A stretch of DNA of 64,000 bases from Novipirellula caenicola (GCF_039545035.1 NZ_BAABRO010000003.1:186001-250000), one strand, 5' to 3'; numbered from the stretch's first letter, positions 7,996 through 17,768 are shown. Notes: generated from the sequence alone by a model not told the origin. Translations and numbers: made by a program.

Positions 7996-10392
7996 TCACG
8001 GTGATGGGGCAGCCGAGACCGAGAGGTGCTCGATCCGGTACACGCCGGAGCGTTGCAGGTCGATACTGAGGAACTCAATTTTCTCACTCAGCGAAAAACT
8101 TGGTAGCTGAAGCAAGTCGATTGTTTGCACCGCGCCGGAATCGTCGGCTGCTGGCAAGAAATGCTTGGTTTCGCCTGTGAACAACGGCGATCGAAAGGAG
8201 AGCATCAAGGCCGCGGTTTCCGCATCTTGCGTTGGTTGCGGCGGATGGATCGTCATCTGCAATTGGGACCGTTCGTCGCTTTTCCATTCGGGATATCGCA
8301 GCACGATTTTTGCTCGGCCATCGCTCTGCACAATCCATTTGCCCGTCGCTTGTTGTTCGGACTCGACGGCATCGACGATGCTTAACAGAGGCGTCTCGCT
8401 TTCGATCTCAGCTGAGTTCGTAGGACGTGCTTCCGCGATTAACCGTGCCGGCAAGGAATAGAGCCGATTGGCTTCTTCGCTTGTCTGGATCAAATCAATG
8501 AACTCGGGGCTAACGCTTTTGTAAAGACTGCGAGAAACGGTGGGGCTGGGGAAAGTAAGGTCCGTGGAGTACAGAAATTGATAGCGGGTTGGTTGGTCGC
8601 TCAAAACATCGACCATGTAGGACAACTGCGGTTCATATCCCCAAGGGAACCGAAGTGCAGGGAACTCACGAGCCAGCGTGTCGCCTTGGATGTCGACGAT
8701 CCGAAGCATACTTTCCGACGATTTATCCAGCGGCGTGAAGATTGTCTGTCGTAGTTCTTGCATCGCCGCGAACTCAAGTTGGTGTTCGCGGATTTCGCCG
8801 CCTCGCGTGGTTTCGAAGAAGGGCATGCCTCTGCTTCCCAATCCGCTTGCAACACCATGGGACGTCCAAGCAAACAGGAGGCACAGCAAGCCGAGCTTGA
8901 CGTAGAGAAGACGCCATTGGTTGGGGACGCGTTGCCATCCTCCATCAAACGCGATGGCAATGGCAATGCATGTCCACGTGTAGGGCATGAACAGGTATTT
9001 GGGCGGAATCACGTGTCCGATGCCTGGGACGGGCCTTCCTAAACAGACCATCAAAACGACCCCACTCATGATCATCAACACGGCGACAAGTTGAAATCGT
9101 ACCGAACGGCACGGAAGTGAGGGCAAGGCCATCAGGACCATGGCAGCAAACACCACAGCGCTGGCTATCATCGCGAATTCCAGCAATCCAAAATCGACCA
9201 AGTGATGCGGGATCGCCAGGGGGACCGAAATCAGCGAGGTGGTGACGGTGTAAAACCACTGCAGAGTCAATCCCATCAGCCCTCGCTGAGGGCCGGCCGC
9301 CGACAAAAAACGAGGGCCGTCTGGATGATGGTACGCGTGATAGTAGAACGCAATCGCCATGACCATGGGGACACCGATTGCCAAGTAATGTCGCCAATGT
9401 TGCCCGAGTTGGCGTAGGGGATTCGAGGCCGAGTTCGCCACGATATCACACGTCAAAAAAACAACCGCGGCGCAGGCGACCCAAAACCCGCTGATATTGA
9501 TGAAGCACGCATAGCCCACCAGCAGCGAGGTCAGTACGTAGTAACGCCATGCATGGGTAGCGCGAAAACGCAGGGTCGCCCATCCAACCAGCAGTGCCGC
9601 CGTCATCAAGGATTCATGCATCAACAGAATGTATTCGCCTGAGGTGAGCTCGCCCCACAACGTCCATCCCACTAAAAAACACGCGAATATGAGTGTCCCC
9701 AGACGTGAAATGCCTGCTTGGCGAAGGTAGAGACATCCTGACCATACCAAAGAGATCAATGTGCCGACGGCAAGCAGGTTGTATGCGACGGCATGGGTGC
9801 CGAAGGTCCAATGGAAACCGCGAATCAGAATGCGGCCCAGCGGATACACATGATCATTCATCGTCGCATAGATGACTTCAGGAAATCCGAGCGTGCGGTT
9901 GTCGATCAGTAAATTAAAGTCGTCGGATTCAAAGTAGCCCCAAACGATCGCGGGCCAGTCAAACGCGAGGACCATCACCGAGCACACGAGTCCCCAACCA
10001 ACGGCTTCGTGAACATACGACCGGCGATCATCCGGCATGCGAGAGGATCGGGTCAGTTGCGTTACCAATCGCCAGAGTGCTCGATCCAGTTTGTCGCCAA
10101 CGAACCAAGAGGCGATTGCAACGAAAGCCGCAAGAAGAGAAAGCCCTGTAAAAAAGCGAGGCAACAACGGAATGATCAGCTCCGCCGATCCGCCCGACTG
10201 ACGTTTCAGCACGGATTCGTACAGCGAAGCGGGAAGGATCGCCAGCAATGCAAACAATAGCAACGCAAATACAGAACACCATCTCACCAGCGGCCACGAC
10301 ACGAGCGGACATGACGTTGTCGAAGACGACGCTGGAAGATCCGGCACTGGAGGACGTGGCACTGAGGGCGTCGGTTCGGAAGATTCAGTCAT
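7996..10392 (-). CDS. Multi-pass membrane protein, GT-C glycosyltransferase-like
   Basis: The protein has 798 residues. A Pro/Ser-rich cytoplasmic N-terminus (about 30 residues) is followed by roughly 12 hydrophobic helices up to residue 500, then a soluble C-terminal domain of about 290 residues with beta-rich segments. Just after the third or fourth helix is the loop WGYFESDDFNLLIDNRTLG, and then NDHVYPLGRILIRG. An acidic DD pair in an early external loop followed by a conserved aromatic/Pro segment is the hallmark of GT-C (GT39/GT83-like) enzymes, which use polyprenyl-phosphate sugars outside the membrane. It is the last gene of a three-gene set with a DPM1-like transferase and a nucleotide-sugar epimerase, which supports this reading. 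Substrate and acceptor are unknown. Confidence 0.6.
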   Translation of the reverse strand: MTESSEPTPSVPRPPVPDLPASSSTTSCPLVSWPLVRWCSVFALLLFALLAILPASLYESVLKRQSGGSAELIIPLLPRFFTGLSLLAAFVAIASWFVGDKLDRALWRLVTQLTRSSRMPDDRRSYVHEAVGWGLVCSVMVLAFDWPAIVWGYFESDDFNLLIDNRTLGFPEVIYATMNDHVYPLGRILIRGFHWTFGTHAVAYNLLAVGTLISLVWSGCLYLRQAGISRLGTLIFACFLVGWTLWGELTSGEYILLMHESLMTAALLVGWATLRFRATHAWRYYVLTSLLVGYACFINISGFWVACAAVVFLTCDIVANSASNPLRQLGQHWRHYLAIGVPMVMAIAFYYHAYHHPDGPRFLSAAGPQRGLMGLTLQWFYTVTTSLISVPLAIPHHLVDFGLLEFAMIASAVVFAAMVLMALPSLPCRSVRFQLVAVLMIMSGVVLMVCLGRPVPGIGHVIPPKYLFMPYTWTCIAIAIAFDGGWQRVPNQWRLLYVKLGLLCLLFAWTSHGVASGLGSRGMPFFETTRGGEIREHQLEFAAMQELRQTIFTPLDKSSESMLRIVDIQGDTLAREFPALRFPWGYEPQLSYMVDVLSDQPTRYQFLYSTDLTFPSPTVSRSLYKSVSPEFIDLIQTSEEANRLYSLPARLIAEARPTNSAEIESETPLLSIVDAVESEQQATGKWIVQSDGRAKIVLRYPEWKSDERSQLQMTIHPPQPTQDAETAALMLSFRSPLFTGETKHFLPAADDSGAVQTIDLLQLPSFSLSEKIEFLSIDLQRSGVYRIEHLSVSAAPSP

Positions 10393-10471
10393 GTGATTTG
10401 TAAAATCAGGGGAGAGAAGGAATCACGCGGCCTCTTCATTGCCCTGGTCAAGGGTGCATCGATCTTCCGAT

Positions 10472-11287
10472 TTAAACACGGTCCGAGTCGGGCATCGTCG
10501 GATCCGCATGAACTTCCACTGCTCCCGTTGGATACCGCGTGCTTTCGGCACGGACATCATCGGACATCAGTACTCGTTGAAAGAAAAGCATCAACAGCGT
10601 ACACAGATAACGGCGTCCCATTTCACGCATTCGAAGGTTGCTTGAACCCCACGTGCGGCCTTCCCATTTGATCGGAACCTGCTTGATTTTATAGCCGCTG
10701 ATCAATGCGCTAAGCGACATTTCAAGCGTGATATTGAAATGACATGCACGATACGGTCCGCACTGTTCGATGACTTCGTTGCGGTAGGCTTTAAACGCAT
10801 TGGTCAAATCATTCATGTCGGTCCAGAACATCCACTGAATCGCTTTGTTGACGATTCGATTGACGACAAGTTTGACTTTGGGGTATTGCTTGACCGAAGC
10901 GCCTCGGATGAATCGTGATCCAAAAACACAGTCATAGCCTTGTTGGATTGTGTCGTAGTAACAGAGCACGTCATCGGGGTGATCCGATCGGTCGGCCATG
11001 TAGATGACCACCACGGATCCGCGAACAAACTCGAGTCCGGATCGAATGGCGCGGCCAAATCCGCCCGGCGACTGGCGTCGTATCAGTCGGACGTTGGGCC
11101 AGCGTGTGACGCGTTCGAGCACCTCGGCCTCGGTCTCATCCTGGCTGTTGTCATTCACGACAATCAACTCGGTGTCGATGTGATGCTGATCCACCAAAAA
11201 CGACATCAATTCATCAATGCAGGGGCCGATGTTGTGCTGTTCGTTGTATGCGGGGATGACAATCGAAAGCTGAGGGCGGTCTGTCAT
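10472..11287 (-). CDS. Family 2 glycosyltransferase, polyprenyl-phosphate sugar synthase-like
   Basis: The 271 residues form a GT-A fold without C-terminal membrane helices, like DPM1 (dolichol/polyprenyl-phosphate mannose synthase). Visible motifs are the N-terminal LSIVIPAYNEQHNIGPCIDEL, ELIVVNDNSQDET (nucleotide binding) and GGFGRAIRSGLEFVRG. Next comes YMADRSDHPDD, where the usual DAD metal motif reads ADRSD, then FGSRFIRGA. The segment MNDLTNAFKAYRNEVI resembles the acceptor-site LTSGFR/FK region. Such enzymes move a sugar from a nucleotide donor to a lipid phosphate for use by a GT-C enzyme. The next gene downstream (79 bases away) encodes a GT-C-like membrane protein. Donor specificity cannot be told from sequence alone. 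Confidence 0.85.
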   Translation of the reverse strand: MTDRPQLSIVIPAYNEQHNIGPCIDELMSFLVDQHHIDTELIVVNDNSQDETEAEVLERVTRWPNVRLIRRQSPGGFGRAIRSGLEFVRGSVVVIYMADRSDHPDDVLCYYDTIQQGYDCVFGSRFIRGASVKQYPKVKLVVNRIVNKAIQWMFWTDMNDLTNAFKAYRNEVIEQCGPYRACHFNITLEMSLSALISGYKIKQVPIKWEGRTWGSSNLRMREMGRRYLCTLLMLFFQRVLMSDDVRAESTRYPTGAVEVHADPTMPDSDRV

Positions 11288-11497
11288 GGAGCGGCTGCGG
11301 GTTGTGAAGATCGAAAAAACGTTGACCTAACTCAATTGATTTTTGCGTTTTCGCCCATGGGTTTGACGTCAAATCGTGGTTCCGCTACCTACCAAACCAA
11401 GACGGATCTAGCACAGCATAATCGAATCTTCCGCCCACTTGATCGCGAGGCATGCCAAAAGTCAGCGACAGCAGCATTTCGCCGGTGAAAATCGAGT
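11288..11497. other. 210-base gap inside the glycan gene set, nothing recognised
   Basis: No open frame, RNA gene or hairpin with a T-run is convincing here. The gap means the epimerase and the glycosyltransferase need not be on one transcript. Confidence 0.3.
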
Positions 11498-12610
11498 TCA
11501 AGAGTGCTCCAGCCATGCGGGGTGCTGGCGAGCGTGTTCTGCGATTTCAGATAAAATTTGATCCGTCGATCGAGCCGGCTGCCATTGCCATGCATTGCGA
11601 GCAAGACGCGAATCGAGCACGATCCATGGCAAATCGAATGGCCGTTCCTCGTCCGACGGCGTGACGATATGGTTGCCGAATTGCTCGTTACACCACTGCG
11701 TTAATTGACGCAGCGAGCGTGCCGATTCGATGCCTCCGCTAACGTTTGCAATCACGGGTTTGGTCGAATCCATCGCTGCGGTGATCTGCTTGTCAATCAG
11801 CTGTGCGACGTCCCAGGGATGCAAACAATCACGAACTTGGCGTCCAGAGCCGCCAAAGCCAATGTAGCGAAGCGGACGACGACGTTGGTGCGAATGGACC
11901 CAATACGCATAGATACCTTGGTCAGCTCGTCCAAATTGCCCCGCACCCGCAAGCACACCGCAGCGATTGATTCGCAGCGGGAATTGGAATGCTTCGGCGT
12001 ATTCCCATGCCATCGTTTCGGACGCCAACTTGGTCGCCCCGTAGATCGATACCGGTGGCGTGGTGGAAAATGATTCATCGATGCCATCCTCCGAAACGCC
12101 GCCGGGAAGTTGCGACTCGGGTGCCAGCGCGAAGGCATCTCCCTGGGCGGTCAGCGGCAATGAGGCAAGGGCATCGATGGAATAGACGCGGCTGGTGCTA
12201 AGCAGAATCAAACCACTTTGGTGTTGCCGGCAATACTCCAGCAAATTCAACGTTCCAATCAAATTGTGTTCGGTCAATTGTCGCGATGAGCCATGTCCCG
12301 AAGTACCGGCGAGAACGCTGGGTTGGGCAGCACAATCGATCACCCAATCGGCTGAGGGAATCGCATCGAGATCACTTCGAGATCGCAGGTCAGCGTGGAT
12401 GAAGTGGACACCCATCGAGTGCAGTTTTTGACGGTTCGATTCGCTGCCAGAACGCGTCAAATTGTCAATTCCGATCAGCTGCAAACCGGAGCGACTTTCC
12501 AGCAAACTTTCGGCAATCCATCGCCCAACAAAACCACAGACGCCAGTGATGAGAACTTTCAAGGGATTCGACTTGCACGGTGAATGAGTGTATGTCCAGT
12601 AGCGACCCAT
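11498..12610 (-). CDS. NAD-dependent epimerase/dehydratase, CDP-paratose 2-epimerase-like
   Basis: The Rossmann start is clear: KVLITGVCGFVGRWIAESLL (GxxGxxG) with IGIDNLTRSGS as the beta2 acidic/NTR segment. The active site is visible as STSRVYS with YGATK further on (Tyr-x-x-x-Lys). The segment INRCGVLAGAGQFGRADQGIYAYWV followed by GFGGSGRQVRDCLHPWDVAQLI closely follows the layout of CDP-paratose/tyvelose 2-epimerases (RfbE). The family converts nucleotide sugars for surface glycans. The start is uncertain: ATG 12610 gives MGRYWTYTHS ahead of the fold, while TTG 12562 would begin exactly at the fold (MKVLITG). Upstream codons (to 12727) look non-coding. It is the first gene of the putative glycan set. 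Confidence 0.82.
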   Translation of the reverse strand: MGRYWTYTHSPCKSNPLKVLITGVCGFVGRWIAESLLESRSGLQLIGIDNLTRSGSESNRQKLHSMGVHFIHADLRSRSDLDAIPSADWVIDCAAQPSVLAGTSGHGSSRQLTEHNLIGTLNLLEYCRQHQSGLILLSTSRVYSIDALASLPLTAQGDAFALAPESQLPGGVSEDGIDESFSTTPPVSIYGATKLASETMAWEYAEAFQFPLRINRCGVLAGAGQFGRADQGIYAYWVHSHQRRRPLRYIGFGGSGRQVRDCLHPWDVAQLIDKQITAAMDSTKPVIANVSGGIESARSLRQLTQWCNEQFGNHIVTPSDEERPFDLPWIVLDSRLARNAWQWQPARSTDQILSEIAEHARQHPAWLEHS

Positions 12611-12787
12611 CGTAACATCCCGTTGCGGAAGATGCGACAGTTTTGTGCGACTCGAATTCGCTTTGGATGGGGGGATGGTCCACGTGCCTGGTAACCAATC
12701 ACCACGAGCCCCGAAACCAATCACCACGGGGCGGCCTGATCCAACATTGGGCGGCAGCCTGATTCAACCTCGCGCCGGGCGGTCGGA

Positions 12788-15439
12788 TTACAGCATATCG
12801 ATCGGGTCGATGTCGACGACGTATTGGACGTCGTCTTTCTCGGGAATCGTAAACGAGTCCGTGGCGCGGCGAATCGTCTCGCCTAACTCCGCACTGTCGG
12901 TCGATTGCAGCAGCAGGTGGAATCGATACTTGCCCCGCAGTTTGGGAATGGGGGGCGGGGCAGGGCCCAAGATCCGAACTTCCGATCCAAGTGCCTGGCG
13001 GGCGGCTTCGAGTCGTCCCAATAACGAATCGGCAACCGCTTCGGTGACATCTTCGACGACGCCTCGGATGATGATGCGAGCCACCGAACCGAGTGGCGGG
13101 TAATTGAATTTGCGTCGATTGACCATCTCGTCGGTCGCAAATTGGTGATAGTCGTGTCGTGATGCCGCTTGGATCGCCGGATGCTCGGGCGAAAAGGTTT
13201 GCACAATCACACGGCCGCCACGATCCCCGCGGCCGGTTCGGCCCGCGACTTGGGTGACCAATTGAAACGTTCGCTCGGCCGCTCGGAAATCGGGAAAGTG
13301 CAATGCACTATCGGCATTGATCACGCCCACCAACAACACATTGGGAAAATCGAGCCCTTTGGCAATCATTTGAGTGCCCAGCAAAATGTTGACCTCTCCG
13401 CTGCGGAATGCGGACAACACACGTTGATGGCTGCCGGGGCGTTTCATGGTGTCGCTATCCATGCGAGCAATGCAGGCATTCGGAAAGCGAGCTTTGACCT
13501 CGACTTCCAAACGCTGGGTTCCTAGCCCGCCGTATCGAATGCCATCGAACCGGCACGCGGGACACCACGGCGGTGTGGCGATCGTGTAATCGCAATAGTG
13601 ACAACATGCTTTTCCACCATCACGGTGATGCGTCAGCGGCATGTCGCAATCAGGGCATGCGACGACATGACCACACGAAGGACACTGAATCGTGGTGGCA
13701 AACCCGCGGCGATTCAGCAGCAAGATCACTTGCCCCTTTTCGTTCAGCGTTTCTTGGACGGCTAAATGCAGCGGACGACTGATCGCACCTCGAGTCCGGT
13801 CGTCGCGAATTCGCAGATCCACCAACTCCACACTCGGCATGGGACGTTGGTTGATTCGCTCGTTCATCGGAATCAATTCGGCATGCCCTGTGGCGGTGGC
13901 GTGCCACGTTTCCATCGATGGCGTCGCGCTGCCCAAGATCAGCGGGATGCCAAGCGACATCGCTCGCGCGTGCGCTACTTTGCGAGCGTGATAGCGGGGT
14001 TGTTCATTTTGTTTGAACGACGCATCGTGCTCTTCGTCCATCACGATCAGCCCTAATCGTGGCATCGGTGCAAACACGGCACTTCGCGGGCCGACGACGA
14101 CTTGGACTTCACCACGACGTATCCGCTGCCACTGGAAATGCCGTTCCGACGGAGTCATTTGGCTGTGCAGCACCGCCACGGATTCAAATCGACGTTCGAA
14201 TCGGCCACGCGTTTGAGGCGTCAAACTAATCTCAGGCACCATCACGATCGCGCCGCGTCCCGCTCGCACAATTTGTTCGATCGCCTTGATGTACACTTCG
14301 GTCTTGCCGCTGCCGGTCACTCCGTGTAGCAGCAACGTTTTACCCGTCCCTGATTCAATCGCAGCACTGATTCGCTCGAGTGCCGCAGTTTGCTCTTCGC
14401 TGGGAACATGGGTTTGCTGGCTCTCACCGTCATTTTTTTGCCAACGCATCGGCGTCGTCGCCGTCATTTCACGCTGCATCGAAACGTCGATATAGCCTTT
14501 GGACTGCAACGCGCTGACGGGGCCTCGCGTGCACTTGGCATGCACCATCAATTCAGAGGCCGTCATCGGTCGGCCGGCGGCAATCAAAAACCGAAATGCA
14601 GCCTGCTGTTTTTTAGGCAGCAACTCGATTGATTTTTCATCGCTACGGTCTGGGTTGGGCGTCAGATAAGCTCGCTCGCGAGTTCCTGCATTCGAACGCA
14701 CACTCGAGGGAATCAAGGTGTCAAAGACTTGTCCCGTCGGTGCTTGGTAATAATGACTGATCCATAAAACCAATCGCACCAAGGCCGGGTCACACAGCGG
14801 TTCGTCGTCGAGCACCTCGACAATCTCACGCAAGGAACCTCGTTTTCCTTGATAGCCAATCCGCGTCTCGATGCACCATCCCATCATCGGATGGCGACGT
14901 TTACCGAGCGGAACGCGAACTCGCATGCCGGGTTTCAAGTGCTCGCGTTCAGCCTCGGGAATTTGATAGTCGTAGGGGCCATAGGGGGCTTCGCTAAACA
15001 CGATGCGGCCGACCGCGATATCGTCTTCGACGGTCAATTCCCATGGCGGAGGTTCGGTTTCAAATAGTTCGGCTTGTTGAGCCTTGGCCGCCCCCGACTC
15101 CTTTGCCGACGTTGGATCCGACTCGTCTGCAAACATCGATGCGTCGATCGCGAGATCCGCTGACAAATCGAATGCCTCGGATTTGCCCGTTGCCCGCGAT
15201 TGCCGTGTTTGTGGCTCAGACGTTTGTGCCGCACCGCTGCCGCCGGTGGTTGGGGGCTGTGGGGGAAGATCGCGACGCGATTGCACCGGTGGACTGGATT
15301 CGCTGCCATCGCCGCGAACGTCATTTGCGTTCGGATTGGCCTCGGCACGGGGCTGCGTTGGCCGACGAGGATCAGACTTGGACATGGTCGGGGGGCCGAC
15401 GGTTGGCGGAACAGGATCGGATGGTATGGAGGTTAGCAT
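12788..15439 (-). CDS. priA: Primosomal protein N' (replication restart helicase PriA)
   Basis: PriA recognises stalled forks and reloads the replisome. Motifs seen are the 3'-end-binding region (DDIAVGRIVFSEAPYGPYDY, PGMRVRVPLGKR), Walker A GVTGSGKTEVYIKAI and Walker B DEEHDASFKQ. The zinc-binding region has eight cysteines, CPSC..CPDC (about 40 residues before the last pair) and CHYC..CPAC. Helicase motifs GTQMIAKGLDFPNV and QVAGRTGRG follow. The core starts only after an N-terminal extension of about 130 residues rich in Pro, Ser, Asp and Gln, absent from E. coli PriA. ATG 15439 (MLTSIPSD) is my choice. ATG 15385 is possible, and ATG 15517 has the best Shine-Dalgarno (GAGGGGG) but adds 26 residues of doubtful character. 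It is divergent from nadD. Confidence 0.95.
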   Translation of the reverse strand: MLTSIPSDPVPPTVGPPTMSKSDPRRPTQPRAEANPNANDVRGDGSESSPPVQSRRDLPPQPPTTGGSGAAQTSEPQTRQSRATGKSEAFDLSADLAIDASMFADESDPTSAKESGAAKAQQAELFETEPPPWELTVEDDIAVGRIVFSEAPYGPYDYQIPEAEREHLKPGMRVRVPLGKRRHPMMGWCIETRIGYQGKRGSLREIVEVLDDEPLCDPALVRLVLWISHYYQAPTGQVFDTLIPSSVRSNAGTRERAYLTPNPDRSDEKSIELLPKKQQAAFRFLIAAGRPMTASELMVHAKCTRGPVSALQSKGYIDVSMQREMTATTPMRWQKNDGESQQTHVPSEEQTAALERISAAIESGTGKTLLLHGVTGSGKTEVYIKAIEQIVRAGRGAIVMVPEISLTPQTRGRFERRFESVAVLHSQMTPSERHFQWQRIRRGEVQVVVGPRSAVFAPMPRLGLIVMDEEHDASFKQNEQPRYHARKVAHARAMSLGIPLILGSATPSMETWHATATGHAELIPMNERINQRPMPSVELVDLRIRDDRTRGAISRPLHLAVQETLNEKGQVILLLNRRGFATTIQCPSCGHVVACPDCDMPLTHHRDGGKACCHYCDYTIATPPWCPACRFDGIRYGGLGTQRLEVEVKARFPNACIARMDSDTMKRPGSHQRVLSAFRSGEVNILLGTQMIAKGLDFPNVLLVGVINADSALHFPDFRAAERTFQLVTQVAGRTGRGDRGGRVIVQTFSPEHPAIQAASRHDYHQFATDEMVNRRKFNYPPLGSVARIIIRGVVEDVTEAVADSLLGRLEAARQALGSEVRILGPAPPPIPKLRGKYRFHLLLQSTDSAELGETIRRATDSFTIPEKDDVQYVVDIDPIDML

Positions 15440-15659
15440 AGTGTATGTTGGATAAAAGGAAGATAAGGGAGGAGAACGCCAAGTTCCGTGCTCGCCCGTA
15501 TGAATCGCCTCCCTCATGCGACCCCCTCATCCCCTTTATTTTCGTGATTTGCTGGACAAGTCTGGTCAAGCGAGCCGCCGCCATTTTCGCTTTGCCAAGA
15601 AAATCTCGCTCATTGGCATTTCCGATAAAGCTTCGAAACCTGAGAAAGAATCGAATTTG

Positions 15660-16292
15660 ATGAGAATTGGACTTTTCGGCGGATCGTTTGACCCCGTCCA
15701 CGTGGGGCATTTGTGGATTGCCGAGGCAGCTCGCGAAACCCTTGCACTGGATCAAGTTCGCTGGATTCCCACTGCAACGTCGCCGTTAAAGCCGGCCGGA
15801 GCGGTCGCGTCAAACAAGGATCGGCTGGAGATGTTAAAGCAGGCTCTCGTCGATAACCCGTACTATGAATTGGACGACCGCGAGATCCGTCGAGGAGCGG
15901 TCAGCTATACCGTAGACACGGTCGCAGAATTGGTCCAAGAAATGCCCGACTCTCAGTTTTTTATGATCATCGGCAGCGACTCTTTGGCCTCATTCCCGCT
16001 TTGGCGTCAACCGCAGCGGTTGCTTGGGTTGATCACGCCGGCGGTGGTCCAGCGGGGCGGCGAAGAGGCGATTGATTTTTCAGTGCTCGAAGGTTTGGTC
16101 GAGCGCGACCGAATCGCTGAGATTGCGTCCCACGTGATCGCGATGCCGGTCATCGAACTTTCCAGCAGCGAACTTCGCGAACGCGTGCAGCAGGGGCGAA
16201 GCATTCGGTACCGCACCCCACGTGCGGTCGAACGGGTGATTCGCCAGCGTGGCTTGTATCGCAGTCCCCCGATCGCTAATGCGACCGATTGA
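15660..16292 (+). CDS. nadD: Nicotinate-nucleotide adenylyltransferase
   Basis: NadD joins nicotinate mononucleotide and ATP to give deamido-NAD, a core step of NAD synthesis. The 210 residues start with MRIGLFGGSFDPVHVGHL, carrying the nucleotidyltransferase GxFDPxHxGH motif. IIGSDSLASFPLWRQP holds the conserved GxD and F..W residues, and MPVIELSSSELRERV corresponds to the C-terminal ISSTxIR motif. The open frame extends 48 codons upstream but that part has no family similarity, so ATG 15660 is taken. The 3' end overlaps the convergent reductase gene by 17 bases. Confidence 0.95.
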   Translation: MRIGLFGGSFDPVHVGHLWIAEAARETLALDQVRWIPTATSPLKPAGAVASNKDRLEMLKQALVDNPYYELDDREIRRGAVSYTVDTVAELVQEMPDSQFFMIIGSDSLASFPLWRQPQRLLGLITPAVVQRGGEEAIDFSVLEGLVERDRIAEIASHVIAMPVIELSSSELRERVQQGRSIRYRTPRAVERVIRQRGLYRSPPIANATD

Positions 16293-16803
16293 CCGCGTCG
16301 GCAAGCTTGGTGGTTTCGCTAACCAGCGTGGTGACACGTTGTTGGATTTCTTCGTCGGCCAATCCATCGCCTTCAAAGGCGTCGCCCGTGGCGTAGATGA
16401 ACCGCGGCACGATCAGGCAGCGAAAATCGAGCATCAAGCTGTTCGCCAATCCCATCGCTGACATGTAGCTTCCTTGGCCGCCGGCCGCCAACATCAAACT
16501 GACGACCTTGCCGGTCCATGCCCGCCCGGTCAGCTCTACCGCGTTCTTCAGCGCGGCATTGACGTCATAGTTGTACACCGGCGATGCAACCAGGACGGCT
16601 TCGGCTTGGTGGATCAAGTCCGCCAATTCTTTGACGTTCGCGTCCGCATACGCCGAGGCACCGTCGCATGCAGGAAGATTTTTGATCACAAGATCGAAAA
16701 GCGTGGCTTCGCGTCCGGTTTGCTGAAGTTGTTCGACCGCCGCGCGAGCAAGGATACGACTTCGGCTGGTGGGATGCAGGCTTGAGCTGATGACGAGAAA
16801 CAT
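16276..16803 (-). CDS. NAD(P)H-dependent FMN reductase family protein
   Basis: The 175 residues have the flavodoxin-like fold of NADPH-dependent FMN reductases (ArsH/SsuE/YwqN group). The first strand, MFLVISSSLHPTSRSRILARAA, gives the phosphate-binding SxxxxSxS loop. EAVLVASPVYNYDVNAALKNAVEL matches the family's P-x-Y-N flavin segment, and MLAAGGQGSYMSAMGLANSL matches the GG-x-G segment near the isoalloxazine ring. Members reduce FMN or quinones with NAD(P)H. Its end overlaps the convergent nadD by 17 bases, so the two transcripts are partly antisense. Physiological substrate unknown. Confidence 0.85.
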   Translation of the reverse strand: MFLVISSSLHPTSRSRILARAAVEQLQQTGREATLFDLVIKNLPACDGASAYADANVKELADLIHQAEAVLVASPVYNYDVNAALKNAVELTGRAWTGKVVSLMLAAGGQGSYMSAMGLANSLMLDFRCLIVPRFIYATGDAFEGDGLADEEIQQRVTTLVSETTKLADAVNRSH

Positions 16804-17002
16804 GGTTTTGCGTTATCGTTGGCGACACGTTCGAAGAGGTGTAAAACCACGAATACTCGCAAACCCGCGGCGGTTTGTCGAGTCGCAAACCAAAATGAGG
16901 GCTGTTTCCGCCGCGAAATACGCTCAGGCAAATCGCGGCAACACGGCTCGCTGGCCGCCTATTGGGCGGGCCTCCCACGTCGCACGCGGCAACCGGCGTC
17001 CG

Positions 17003-17719
17003 CTAAGCGAATTCTTCGTAATCATCCAGAAACATTTCGCCATCCATCCCCAATCGATGCTTCAGCGTCTCGAACTGGCTTGTGAACCGTTCGCTGCTGC
17101 TGTGGACATGTTCGGCTTCGGTGATGAATTGCAAGTTGTCATCAGGATAGACATCGCCCCGGATCAACGTTTGCGAGAACGCATCAAGCGGGTCGCCATA
17201 GGCAATCAGCAACTTGTGTTCGTCAAGTTGAATTTCTTGACGTTTGCTTGGGTTGATCACAGCGATCCCGGTGCAACCGTCATTCAGTAGCAAGTCCTCG
17301 AACTCCCACAGCATGCTTTTTAGCACAGGTGCGTCGATGTGTTCACGATACAGGTCCTCGGGGTGAGGGTTGCCCTGGTGGCTGGTTTCCAGCACGACAT
17401 CGACCACCGGGCCAAGTTGATCGACCAGTTCAAGGAACAGATCCATGATTCGGTGGCGGGTTGCCGATGCCAAGATCACGGGGGTGCTTAACCCCGTTTT
17501 CTCGTCGACATATTGGTCGTATCGAAAACCTTGCTTCGGCACGACTTGAAGATCATACGACGGGCGAACCGCGTCGGTCAGTTCGAACATCCCATAGGAA
17601 CGAATCCCCATGTGCGTTTGCAGTTCGTCGTCGGTCAGCGTTTCAAAGCTTCCGTTGGAAGCCACTCGAACCGCATCGTCGCTGGTACCATTTCGAAGAA
17701 TACGCTTTAGAAAACCCAT
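17003..17719 (-). CDS. Conserved protein of unknown function
   Basis: The frame opens at 17809, but I chose ATG 17719 (MGFLKRILRN), because the upstream 30 codons are Arg/Phe-rich and not protein-like and this start gives a soluble 238-residue protein. No signal peptide or membrane helix is seen. Features are SYGMFELTDAVRPSYDLQVVPK, a middle alpha/beta part (HRIMDLFLELVDQLGPVVDVVLETSHQ), ECAVINPSKR-like GIAVINPSKRQEIQLDEHKLL, and an acidic C-terminus (DDYEEFA). I do not recognise the family. A strong hairpin (17769-17815) sits in its probable leader. Confidence 0.7.
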   Translation of the reverse strand: MGFLKRILRNGTSDDAVRVASNGSFETLTDDELQTHMGIRSYGMFELTDAVRPSYDLQVVPKQGFRYDQYVDEKTGLSTPVILASATRHRIMDLFLELVDQLGPVVDVVLETSHQGNPHPEDLYREHIDAPVLKSMLWEFEDLLLNDGCTGIAVINPSKRQEIQLDEHKLLIAYGDPLDAFSQTLIRGDVYPDDNLQFITEAEHVHSSSERFTSQFETLKHRLGMDGEMFLDDYEEFA

Positions 17720-17768
17720 TTCGGTTTCCGATCCCGTTCGCAACAAGAATAAATTAGGTGTGAAATAA

